Made by a program: the position numbers and the translations under genes. A model generated the notes under the pieces. It made no database searches and was not told the origin of the DNA. It saw nothing but the letters and a program-made list of their open reading frames with translations. Below are positions 1 to 5,266 of a stretch of DNA of 5,266 bases, in pieces; the first letter of the stretch is position 1; each line of letters starts with the position of its first letter. Source of the DNA: Burkholderiaceae bacterium. GTDB taxonomy: Bacteria; Pseudomonadota; Gammaproteobacteria; Burkholderiales; Burkholderiaceae. The DNA is taken from assembly GCA_947459465.1 (NCBI GenBank), contig CANHDS010000054.1, positions 1-5,266 on the forward strand. The letters run 5' to 3'.

Positions 1-3
1 ATC

Positions 4-8
4 GAGGA
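4..8 (+). promoter_or_regulatory. Ribosome binding site of crtA
   Basis: GAGGA lies 5 bases before the ATG at 14 and is a good Shine-Dalgarno match. It supports that ATG over the internal ATG at 35, which has no comparable purine run at the right distance. Confidence 0.7.
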
Positions 9-13
9 ATAAG

Positions 14-700
14 ATGTCTTCACAAGTAGCGGTCATGAGCTTGGTTAGCATCCAACCGCAAGCCAAGCTCGCTGGTATTGCCCGGCTCATGTTCAATCGA
101 TTTAGTACTTATCGACCCAATGGCTTAATCCTACAAAAGCATATGGGGTCTGGGAAGAATGCAGGGTTTTCCGTAAACCCCAGTGGAACCCATCAAGGCC
201 TATTTAGTCTCTTTGATTCTTTGGAGCATGCGAATGCATTTATTTCCGAATCCCCTTTACTCAAGTGGTATCAAAAACATGCCGAGGAACTATTCACTGT
301 CAAACTTCGTGCCTACTCCGTCAAAGGCCAATGGTCAGGGCATCAATTAAGCGAGTCTATTGCGCCTCCTCGTTCAGGACCGATTGCCTCGCTCACGCGC
401 GCATCGATTAAACCCTCAAAAGCGGTCTCGTTTTGGACCAAAGCACCATCCGCTGAGGTGGATTTATTACACACCGATGGCTGCTTGATTTCTGCAGGTG
501 TGGGTGAGGCACCAATTTTGCGGCAAGCGACTTTTACGATCTGGGAATCACAAGCAGCAATGGATGCATATGCGCGCTCCGGTGCGCATTTAGCAGCGAT
601 CAAATCGGCCATGCAAGGGCAGTATTTTTCTGAATCGATGTTTGTCCGCTTTCAACCGTTTGACGCGACTGGGACGTGGAAAGGAAGAGCGCTTGCCTAA
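14..700 (+). CDS. crtA: Spheroidene monooxygenase CrtA
   Basis: CrtA is the O2-dependent, haem-containing (as known for the family) enzyme that puts a keto group at C-2 of spheroidene or hydroxyspheroidene, giving the red spheroidenone series. This 228-residue protein carries the family's recognisable blocks in order: KHMGSGKNAGF (42-52), KGQWSG (104-109), GPIASLTRASI (122-132), FWTKAP (140-145), GVGEAPILRQATFTIW (162-177) and ARSGAHLAAI (187-196). Its length is close to the usual 230-250 residues, and no signal peptide or membrane segment is visible. The ATG start has a GAGGA ribosome site 5 bases upstream. The stop TAA overlaps the preferred start of crtD by 8 bases, which implies translational coupling in a crtADC operon whose promoter must lie outside the window. 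The gene appears intact. Identification rests on motif recognition only, but the two downstream crt genes support it strongly. Confidence 0.93.
   Translation: MSSQVAVMSLVSIQPQAKLAGIARLMFNRFSTYRPNGLILQKHMGSGKNAGFSVNPSGTHQGLFSLFDSLEHANAFISESPLLKWYQKHAEELFTVKLRAYSVKGQWSGHQLSESIAPPRSGPIASLTRASIKPSKAVSFWTKAPSAEVDLLHTDGCLISAGVGEAPILRQATFTIWESQAAMDAYARSGAHLAAIKSAMQGQYFSESMFVRFQPFDATGTWKGRALA
681..685 (+). promoter_or_regulatory. Ribosome binding site deciding the crtD start
   Basis: AAGGA, inside the longer purine run GGAAAGGAAGAG at 678-689, sits 7 bases before the TTG at 693. This favours TTG 693 over the more upstream in-frame TTG codons at 642 and 660, which have only pyrimidine-rich sequence before them. 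Confidence 0.6.
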
Positions 701-2240
701 ATCCCTTGGCAATCAACCTGTTGTCGTGATCGGTGGCGGCATCGGTGGCTTAGTAAGCGCTCTAGACCTTGCTTGTGCGGGTCTTGAGGTCATCGTCATC
801 GAAAAAGAACAACAGCTTGGGGGCAAGATCCGACAAATTGACTGTGCTGGTCATGGGGTTGATTCCGGGCCAACGGTATTTACCATGCGTTGGGTCTTTG
901 ATGGCATCTTCGCCAATGCAGGCGCACGACTTGAGGATGTGTTGCGGATTGAACCTCTCAAAATTTTAGCCCGCCATGCATGGAGTCAATCTGAGCGCTT
1001 AGATCTCTTTGCTAATCGCGATGAATCTGCTAAAGCAATTGAGGATTTTGCGGGAGCCGCAGAGGCGCGACGTTTCATTGAATTTTGTGAGCAAACCCGC
1101 AAACTCTATCGCGCCCTTGAAAAACCGTATCTGTTGTCGCAACGCCCCTCCATGATGGGCATGATGGGTGATTTGGGACCAACTGGCTCGAAGGCTCTTT
1201 ATGAGATTGGTCTATTTAATGATCTTTGGAAAAGTTTAGGTCGTTACTTTAAAGACCCCCGCTTACATCAACTCTTTGGTCGCTATGCGACCTACTGTGG
1301 CTCCTCACCTTTTCAGGCGCCTGCGACCCTGATGCTAATCGCCGATGTAGAAATGCAAGGGGTATGGGCTGTACAAGGCGGCATGATTGCCATTACACAA
1401 GCGCTCACCGATCTGGCGCGCGCCAAAGGAGTACGCTTTATTTGCGGAGTGAACTGCGATGAGATCACACAACGGAATCGGCGAGTCTCTGGGGTGCGCC
1501 TAAGTAATGGTGAGACCATTCAAACACAAGCAGTCATCTTTAATGGCGATGCGATGGCCCTCCAAACGGGATTGCTTGGCGAGGTGAATCGACACGCGTC
1601 CCCAATCACTCAAACCACCCGCTCGCTTTCTGCGATTACCTGGTCAATGTACGCAAAACCACAAGGTTTTCCACTGATTCGGCATAACGTATTCTTTGAC
1701 TCGGACTACGATAGCGAGTTCACGGATATTTTTTACCGCAAGCGTTTGCCACAAAAACCAACGGTCTATATTTGCGCTCAAGATCAAACCGATACTCACA
1801 TTTCGCATCCGGCTGGAGAGCGACTCTTGTGTTTAGTCAACGCGCCAGCTACTGGTGATCACCAACAACCCACTCTATCTGAGATTGAATCATGTCAAGA
1901 AAAATCCCTTTCCCTGCTCGAACATTGTGGCCTCAATCTCTCCTTAGCGGATGCAACGGTGACGCGCACTACGCCACAGGACTTTCATCGCCTCTTTCCA
2001 GCAACGGGTGGAGCCCTTTATGGCCAAGCCAACCACGGCTGGATGGATACCTTTCGTCGGCCAGCAGCTCAAACAGCAATACCGGGTCTTTATCTAGCGG
2101 GGGGCAGCGCTCATCCGGGAGCGGGAGTACCCATGGCAGCCCTATCAGGTCGTATGGCGGCCGCAACCCTGATGGGTCACCTCGGTTTGACCAAGCGGTC
2201 GGGTCGGGTGCTTATCTCTGGTGGTACGTCGACGCCTTAA
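693..2240 (+). CDS. crtD: Hydroxyneurosporene/methoxyneurosporene desaturase CrtD
   Basis: CrtD is a CrtI-type FAD-dependent desaturase that introduces the C-3,4 double bond into 1-hydroxy (or methoxy) acyclic carotenoids after CrtC has hydrated the end group. With the TTG at 693 the protein has 515 residues, normal for the family. The N-terminal dinucleotide-binding fold is clear: VVVIGGGIGG at 10-19, with the ribose-binding Glu at 37 in VIEKEQQLGGK. VDSGPTVFTMRWVFD follows, and this form separates CrtD from CrtI. The C-terminal FAD motif GLYLAGGSAHPGAGVPMA covers about residues 465-482. The start is inferred: TTG 693 has an AAGGA ribosome site and overlaps the crtA stop (TTGCCTAA). A TTG at 642 would add 17 residues and lacks such a site. 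The last 20 or so codons overlap the conserved N-terminal coding part of crtC in another frame. Confidence 0.93.
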   Translation: MPKSLGNQPVVVIGGGIGGLVSALDLACAGLEVIVIEKEQQLGGKIRQIDCAGHGVDSGPTVFTMRWVFDGIFANAGARLEDVLRIEPLKILARHAWSQSERLDLFANRDESAKAIEDFAGAAEARRFIEFCEQTRKLYRALEKPYLLSQRPSMMGMMGDLGPTGSKALYEIGLFNDLWKSLGRYFKDPRLHQLFGRYATYCGSSPFQAPATLMLIADVEMQGVWAVQGGMIAITQALTDLARAKGVRFICGVNCDEITQRNRRVSGVRLSNGETIQTQAVIFNGDAMALQTGLLGEVNRHASPITQTTRSLSAITWSMYAKPQGFPLIRHNVFFDSDYDSEFTDIFYRKRLPQKPTVYICAQDQTDTHISHPAGERLLCLVNAPATGDHQQPTLSEIESCQEKSLSLLEHCGLNLSLADATVTRTTPQDFHRLFPATGGALYGQANHGWMDTFRRPAAQTAIPGLYLAGGSAHPGAGVPMAALSGRMAAATLMGHLGLTKRSGRVLISGGTSTP

Positions 2241-3109
2241 GTGATGATGGCCAGCATGGTCTGGTCATGATTGCATTTGTAGGCAGCGTGTTCTCTCCAT
2301 ACTATGCATTAGCGCGCCGTCGCCACACGCAGGTCAATCCAGAAAATCATTGCGCAATCAATTTGGCAATCTACAGTCCTGGTAATAAACGCTGGACCAT
2401 GACTGAGCGAAGTGCGGCGAGTATTTCTCGTAATCAAACCGAGTTTGTGATTGGGCCTAGCAGCCTGCATTGGAATCATGATCATCTACGGGTTGATTTT
2501 GTGGAGCGCGCTGTACCTTTTGGCCAACGGGTCGTTGGGCACTTCAAGTTATACCCAAAGCAATTATTTAATTTCTCGACCCATCTAGATGATCAGCATA
2601 AGCATCGCTGGGGACCATTAGCACCAAGCGCGCGCATCGAGGTTGAGCTTGAGTCACCCAATATCAAGTGGCAGGGCAATGCGTATTTTGATTCCAATGA
2701 GGGAGACGAACCGATTGCTATTCCCTTTAAGGATTGGGATTGGTCGCGTGCGCAATTAAGTGGCGAGCGCACTGCCGTCATTTACGATGTGCGCCAAAAG
2801 AATGGGGTCGAGCGGGTCTTGGGACTGATTTTTACTCCCGATGGTCGTATTGAGCACTTTGAACCCCCTCCTCGTCAAGCTCTCCCCAAAACAGGTTGGC
2901 GGATTCAGAGGCAAATGCGCAACCCGAAGGATGCCCAACTAAAGATATTGGAAACTCTAGAAGATACGCCTTTTTATGCGCGCTCGGTTCTCAGCAGCGA
3001 ACTACTTGGTGAACGCGTGACTTCATTTCATGAGACGCTCGATGTACCCAGGCTCTCATCGTGGGCCGTGCAGTTTATGTTGCCGTGGCGGATGCCGAGG
3101 GTTAGGTAA
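1892..3109 (+). CDS. crtC: Acyclic carotenoid 1,2-hydratase CrtC, start uncertain
   Basis: CrtC adds water across the C-1,2 double bond of neurosporene or lycopene, giving 1-hydroxy carotenoids for CrtD and CrtF. Numbered from ATG 1892 (405 residues), the family blocks are GAYLWWYVDALSDDG (106-120), IAFVGSVFSPYY (127-138), NHCAINLAIY (152-161) and RWTMTER (167-173). Trp240, Tyr265 and Asp267 match the positions I recall as catalytically important in the Rubrivivax enzyme (241, 266, 268), an offset of one. The recognisable protein begins only near base 2177. Residues 1-95 are Ser/Gly/Pro-rich and are read from the -1 frame of crtD, a 349-base overlap. Between 1925 (TTG) and 2267 (ATG) I found no in-frame ATG, GTG or TTG. 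ATG 2267 would give 280 residues but loses the conserved WWY block and has no ribosome site. The function is secure; the start is not. Confidence 0.9.
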   Translation: MSRKIPFPARTLWPQSLLSGCNGDAHYATGLSSPLSSNGWSPLWPSQPRLDGYLSSASSSNSNTGSLSSGGQRSSGSGSTHGSPIRSYGGRNPDGSPRFDQAVGSGAYLWWYVDALSDDGQHGLVMIAFVGSVFSPYYALARRRHTQVNPENHCAINLAIYSPGNKRWTMTERSAASISRNQTEFVIGPSSLHWNHDHLRVDFVERAVPFGQRVVGHFKLYPKQLFNFSTHLDDQHKHRWGPLAPSARIEVELESPNIKWQGNAYFDSNEGDEPIAIPFKDWDWSRAQLSGERTAVIYDVRQKNGVERVLGLIFTPDGRIEHFEPPPRQALPKTGWRIQRQMRNPKDAQLKILETLEDTPFYARSVLSSELLGERVTSFHETLDVPRLSSWAVQFMLPWRMPRVR

Positions 3110-3110
3110 A

Positions 3111-3485
3111 TTATATCTTTTGAATAATTTTGGTGAACCAATGATGAATACGCTCAATATCCATTTGTTTTTTATCAAACATATCCATAATCTTTGAGTA
3201 AGCTTGACTCGAATTTGTAATAAATCTATAGCCATTTATTCTCAGGAAAACATCTGTTGCAGCAAATGCAATTCTCTTGTTTCCATCCACAAAAGGATGG
3301 TTAGTAATTAAACTTTCAAACAATGCTGCAGCCTGAAGATAAATATCGCTGTAATACCCGGATTGAGGACGGTATACGGCCGCCTCAAGCGATCCATAGT
3401 CTCGGATACCAAAGGATCCGCCGTATTGCTCAATCAAAACATGGTGCATCAATTCGACATCATGTGTCGTTAGATAGCTAGGCAT
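3111..3485 (-). CDS. doc: Doc/Fic-family toxin of a toxin-antitoxin pair
   Basis: This 124-residue protein belongs to the death-on-curing (Doc) branch of the Fic family. The best-known member, P1 Doc, stops growth by phosphorylating elongation factor Tu. The active-site block HPFVDGNKRIA occupies residues 63-73 (bases 3267-3299). It has the catalytic-type His63 and the N-K-R ending typical of Doc, in place of the GNGR of AMP-transferring Fic proteins. A second Doc-type block, RDYGSLEAAVYRP, lies at residues 28-40. The length matches Doc (about 126). The gene follows the antitoxin gene after 10 bases. No good ribosome site precedes its ATG, so translation is probably coupled to the antitoxin. 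Its stop codon lies 1 base beyond the stop of the convergent crtC. It is noticeably AT-rich: I counted 17 G+C in 60 bases at 3121-3180. All key residues are present, so it is probably active; the target is inferred from the family. Confidence 0.88.
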   Translation of the reverse strand: MPSYLTTHDVELMHHVLIEQYGGSFGIRDYGSLEAAVYRPQSGYYSDIYLQAAALFESLITNHPFVDGNKRIAFAATDVFLRINGYRFITNSSQAYSKIMDMFDKKQMDIERIHHWFTKIIQKI

Positions 3486-3495
3486 AGAGAAAACT

Positions 3496-3726
3496 TTACT
3501 TAGCTAGCTTTTTATATAACTGATCAAACTCTTTTAAGCTCTGAGCAAAATGATTCATAGTATCTTGCTTAGATTGGAGTGCTCCTTTTCTTACAAGATA
3601 ATCACTTAATGCCTCATCCAAAACAGCATGCATTTTTCTACCCTCTCGTTGCGCCAACTCTTTGAGGGCCAACAAAACCTCCGGGTCTGCCTGAGATGAA
3701 AATTTACTAAGTTGACGGTTTGGCAT
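3496..3726 (-). CDS. Putative ribbon-helix-helix antitoxin of the Doc toxin
   Basis: This is a 76-residue protein directly upstream of the doc toxin on the same strand, the usual order for an antitoxin. Residues 8-47 read as a short strand (KFSSQA) followed by two helices separated by the turn REGRK. This is the pattern of ribbon-helix-helix (Arc/MetJ/CopG) DNA-binding antitoxins, not the Phd/YefM fold normally paired with Doc. The charged tail from about residue 52 ends in HFAQSLKEFDQLYKKLAK. It is a plausible toxin-neutralising helix and loosely resembles the Phd C-terminal segment. It would bind its own promoter, where tandem 10-bp repeats lie between the -10 box and the start codon. The ATG at 3726 has no clear ribosome site. 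The assignment rests on gene order, size and helix pattern, not on a motif match I can verify. Confidence 0.75.
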   Translation of the reverse strand: MPNRQLSKFSSQADPEVLLALKELAQREGRKMHAVLDEALSDYLVRKGALQSKQDTMNHFAQSLKEFDQLYKKLAK

Positions 3727-3730
3727 GATT

Positions 3731-3766
3731 AAATTTCAATATTTTTCAATATTATTCATGAAATTT
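3731..3766. repeat. 8-bp inverted repeat around the -10 box
   Basis: AAATTTCA (3731-3738) and TGAAATTT (3759-3766) are exact inverted copies with 20 bases between them. They enclose the tandem 10-bp repeats and the -10 box. Short palindromes TTCATGAA (3755-3762) and GAAATTTC (3760-3767) overlap the right arm. Possible additional operator elements; the AT-rich composition means chance cannot be excluded. Confidence 0.4.
3734..3753. repeat. Perfect tandem 10-bp repeat, probable antitoxin operator
   Basis: TTTCAATATT occurs twice back to back, at 3734-3743 and 3744-3753, with no mismatch. Each copy contains the palindrome AATATT. The pair touches the -10 box and covers the expected start point. 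Spacing of one helical turn would place two ribbon-helix-helix dimers on the same face of the DNA. The operator role is inferred; the repeat itself is seen directly. Confidence 0.6.
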
Positions 3767-3779
3767 CTTGAAAAGTCAA
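3751..3779 (-). promoter_or_regulatory. Promoter of the toxin-antitoxin operon
   Basis: Read on the minus strand, TTGACT (3774-3779, 5 of 6 to the -35 consensus) is followed after exactly 17 bases by AATAAT (3751-3756, 5 of 6 to the -10 consensus). The start point would fall near base 3744, giving a leader of under 20 bases before the antitoxin ATG. The -35 box is 16 bases past the crtB stop codon, so the module need not depend on crt transcription. Read-through from crtB is also possible because no terminator separates them. Confidence 0.65.
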
Positions 3780-3798
3780 CTTCTAATTACTTCTACTA
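3779..3798. repeat. Imperfect tandem 10-bp repeat upstream of the -35 box
   Basis: ACTTCTAATT (3779-3788) is followed directly by ACTTCTACTA (3789-3798), 8 of 10 identical. The second unit reaches the crtB stop codon. The period of 10 is the same as in the other repeat pair of this promoter. It may be a second binding site or simply local slippage. Confidence 0.35.
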
Positions 3799-4857
3799 AT
3801 TAGCCTGAAAACGTTCGTGCGTACTCATTTCCGCCTCACGCTTTCGCTCCTCAACGCGCTCAAGTAGGTCAACAACCCAAGTCATTCGCTCGTAAATAGT
3901 TCCACCGTAATGACGGATGTGCGGGGTTTTATTCACTGCCTCAATTAAGAACTGAATCGAGGGATGCGTTTGGGGATTAAAGCGCCGGATCGAGAACTTC
4001 GCAATAATCGCTGAGGTGGCGTGGGTTAATAAGATGAGTTTGCGCTGCTTCGATACTACCGCTCGAACTGACACGGAATCCAGGTTTAGACGCTCGACTT
4101 CACGACCAATTTCGGCATAAATCAGACGTGCTGCAGCAATCGCTGGGCGGCAGTCCCACGGTAAATCATCAATCCCAATTTCTGCCTGGATATAAAGTTT
4201 ATCGGCCTCTTTGAGAAGCCGCGCCACGACGCGTGATATTGCTTCATTAAATTGTGGGTTTGCCAACCACGCGTTGGGATCGAGCCCCTCTTCGCGCATC
4301 CACTCGATGGGTAAATAGATCCGGCCGTTCATCGCATCTTCACCGACATCGCGAGCAATATTGGTTAATTGCATAGCAAGTCCGAGTTCACAAGCGCGCG
4401 CAACGGTCTCTGGCTCGCGTTTTCCCATGATCAAACACATCATGGCGCCAACCGTACCGGCAACTCGCGAACAGTAATCGAGTAACTCATCAAAGGTCTC
4501 GTAGGTGCGGTATTGCGTATCCCATGCATACCCCTCAATCAATGCGAGCGGTAGCTCTTTAGGAATATCAAAGGCACGCACCACCTCTGCCAAAGCCCGA
4601 TCTGCCGCTTCATCAATGGGTTGGCCTAAGTAGATAGCATCCAATCGCTCTTGAAGAGTGATAATGGATTGCTCAGTTGCGTCAGCCGCATCAGCAATAT
4701 CATCGGTGATCCGGCAAAACGCATAGAGAGCCGTTGCGGGGTCGCGTACACGACTGGGCAATACACGCGAGGCAGCAAAGAAAGATTTGGAGCCATCGCG
4801 CATGGTTTCTACGCATTCATTGAGATCCTGATCAAAGCGCTTGGAGCTTCGGTTCAT
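3796..4857 (-). CDS. crtB: Phytoene synthase CrtB
   Basis: CrtB condenses two geranylgeranyl diphosphates head to head into 15-cis-phytoene, the first committed step of carotenoid synthesis. The 353-residue protein is an all-helical trans-isoprenyl diphosphate synthase of normal length. It shows the first Asp-rich Mg2+-binding motif DDIAD (52-56), YCSRVAGTVG (128-137), the second Asp-rich region QLTNIARDVGED (163-174) and GRIYLP (179-183 and neighbours). It acts in the cytosol or at the membrane face. The ATG at 4857 overlaps the crtI stop as ATGA and has AAAGGG 8 bases upstream, so the two genes form a crtI-crtB operon. No terminator is visible after its TAG stop. The toxin-antitoxin promoter begins 16 bases later on the same strand. 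The residues after about 320 are charged and poorly conserved. Identification is secure. Confidence 0.96.
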   Translation of the reverse strand: MNRSSKRFDQDLNECVETMRDGSKSFFAASRVLPSRVRDPATALYAFCRITDDIADAADATEQSIITLQERLDAIYLGQPIDEAADRALAEVVRAFDIPKELPLALIEGYAWDTQYRTYETFDELLDYCSRVAGTVGAMMCLIMGKREPETVARACELGLAMQLTNIARDVGEDAMNGRIYLPIEWMREEGLDPNAWLANPQFNEAISRVVARLLKEADKLYIQAEIGIDDLPWDCRPAIAAARLIYAEIGREVERLNLDSVSVRAVVSKQRKLILLTHATSAIIAKFSIRRFNPQTHPSIQFLIEAVNKTPHIRHYGGTIYERMTWVVDLLERVEERKREAEMSTHERFQAN

Positions 4858-5266
4858 TGTGCATACCCTTTAGCCACATTAATCGGATGCGGAACCACTG
4901 ACATTAATGCTTTGGCGGACGAGAGAACGCCAGGAATTCCGGCGCCAGGATGGGTGCCGGCTCCCACCATATAAAGTACTTTGATATCCTCGCTGCGGTT
5001 ATGGGGTCTAAACAAAGCGCTTTGTAATAAGAGTGGTTCAAAACCAAAAGCCGCACCCTTGACCGATAACAGTCGATCCTGAAAATCCTGCGGTGTGGTG
5101 CAAAACGAGGTAGTGACATGCTTTTGAAGGCCAGGTAAAACCGATTGATCCAAATACTCTGCAATGGCTTTTCGATAAGGCTCGGCGGTCTCTTGCCAGT
5201 TAGTACCACTATCTAAATTCGGGACGGGTGAAAGGACATAAAAAGTATCGTGACCAACTGGTGCAA
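4854..5266 (-). CDS. crtI: Phytoene desaturase CrtI, C-terminal part
   Basis: CrtI is the FAD-dependent enzyme that desaturates phytoene to neurosporene or lycopene, directly after CrtB in the pathway. Only the last 136 codons are in the window; the gene is cut by the right edge and its start is not visible. The frame is open from the edge to the TGA at 4854-4856. It reads family blocks in the expected order: APVGHDTFYVLSPVPNL near the edge, TPQDFQDRLLS, GAAFGFEPLLLQSA, FRPHNRSED, and the C-terminal FAD/substrate motif VGAGTHPGAGIPGVL (about 4923-4964). These blocks separate CrtI from CrtD, which carries the YLAGGSAHPGAG variant. The stop overlaps the crtB start by 4 bases (ATGA). Whether the enzyme makes three or four desaturations cannot be told from this fragment. 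Any promoter lies outside the window. Confidence 0.95.
   Translation of the reverse strand, partial: APVGHDTFYVLSPVPNLDSGTNWQETAEPYRKAIAEYLDQSVLPGLQKHVTTSFCTTPQDFQDRLLSVKGAAFGFEPLLLQSALFRPHNRSEDIKVLYMVGAGTHPGAGIPGVLSSAKALMSVVPHPINVAKGYAQ
4866..4871 (-). promoter_or_regulatory. Ribosome binding site of crtB
   Basis: AAAGGG on the minus strand lies inside the last codons of crtI, 8 bases before the crtB ATG at 4857. It supports that start and independent ribosome loading in addition to coupling through the ATGA overlap. Confidence 0.55.

Noticed and set aside
1..12. Possible last codons of an upstream gene (ATC GAG GAA TAA)
   Set aside because: One frame ends in TAA at 10-12, a typical operon spacing before crtA, but three codons are too few to call a gene or name it.
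343..612. Minus-strand open frame inside crtA
   Set aside because: It is antisense to a conserved gene and its translation matches nothing recognisable.
3108..3130. Inverted repeat AAATTAT / ATAATTT with a 9-base loop as a terminator between crtC and the toxin gene
   Set aside because: The 7-bp stem is entirely A-T, no T run follows on either strand, and it lies in AT-rich coding sequence, so it is not convincing as a terminator.
3727..3795. PpsR/CrtJ-type regulatory site (TGT-N12-ACA) controlling crt genes
   Set aside because: No such palindrome is present in the only intergenic gap; crt promoters must lie outside the window.
3111..3795. Insertion sequence or integron cassette carrying the toxin-antitoxin pair
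   Set aside because: I saw no transposase, terminal inverted repeats, attC-like site or target duplication at the two edges. The repeats present are confined to the promoter.
4651..4974. Plus-strand open frame of about 107 codons across the crtB-crtI junction
   Set aside because: It runs antisense to two well-supported genes and has no recognisable motif.
4904..5209. Minus-strand open frame of about 101 codons in the crtI region
   Set aside because: It is a shadow in another frame of the clear CrtI coding sequence and shows no family motif.

Overview
The window is part of a carotenoid gene block from an anoxygenic phototrophic (purple-type) proteobacterium. The gene set crtA, crtD and crtC, with crtB and crtI on the other strand, is that of the spheroidene/spheroidenone pathway. 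The crtA-crtD-crtC order matches the crtADC block that I recall following the puf genes in Rubrivivax-like Betaproteobacteria. The base composition is moderate, about half GC in the crt genes, so a freshwater Burkholderiales such as Polynucleobacter is a reasonable guess. The sequence alone does not prove this, and no puf or bch gene lies inside the window.

Layout: bases 14-3109 (+) hold a tightly overlapping run, crtA (spheroidene monooxygenase), crtD (hydroxy-/methoxyneurosporene desaturase) and crtC (carotenoid 1,2-hydratase). Bases 3796-5266 (-) hold crtB (phytoene synthase) and the C-terminal part of crtI (phytoene desaturase, cut by the window edge), joined by an ATGA stop/start overlap. 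Between the two convergent crt blocks, on the minus strand at 3111-3726, sits an AT-rich two-gene toxin-antitoxin module. It consists of a Doc/Fic-family toxin and an upstream ribbon-helix-helix-like antitoxin. The module has its own strong-looking promoter (3751-3779) and tandem 10-bp repeats that look like an operator. There is no gene-free stretch longer than 69 bp.

How the genes fit together: CrtB makes phytoene and CrtI desaturates it. CrtC hydrates the acyclic end and CrtD desaturates the hydrated product. CrtF, not in this window, would methylate it, and CrtA oxidises spheroidene to spheroidenone when oxygen is present. The toxin-antitoxin pair has no pathway link and is best explained as an acquired insert in the convergent junction.

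Most noteworthy points: (1) the toxin-antitoxin insert inside a pigment cluster, with a Doc toxin paired to an RHH-like rather than a classical Phd-fold antitoxin; (2) the repeat architecture of its promoter; (3) the start of crtC, where the conserved N-terminus has no ordinary start codon nearby, so that the only usable upstream start lies about 350 bp inside crtD.
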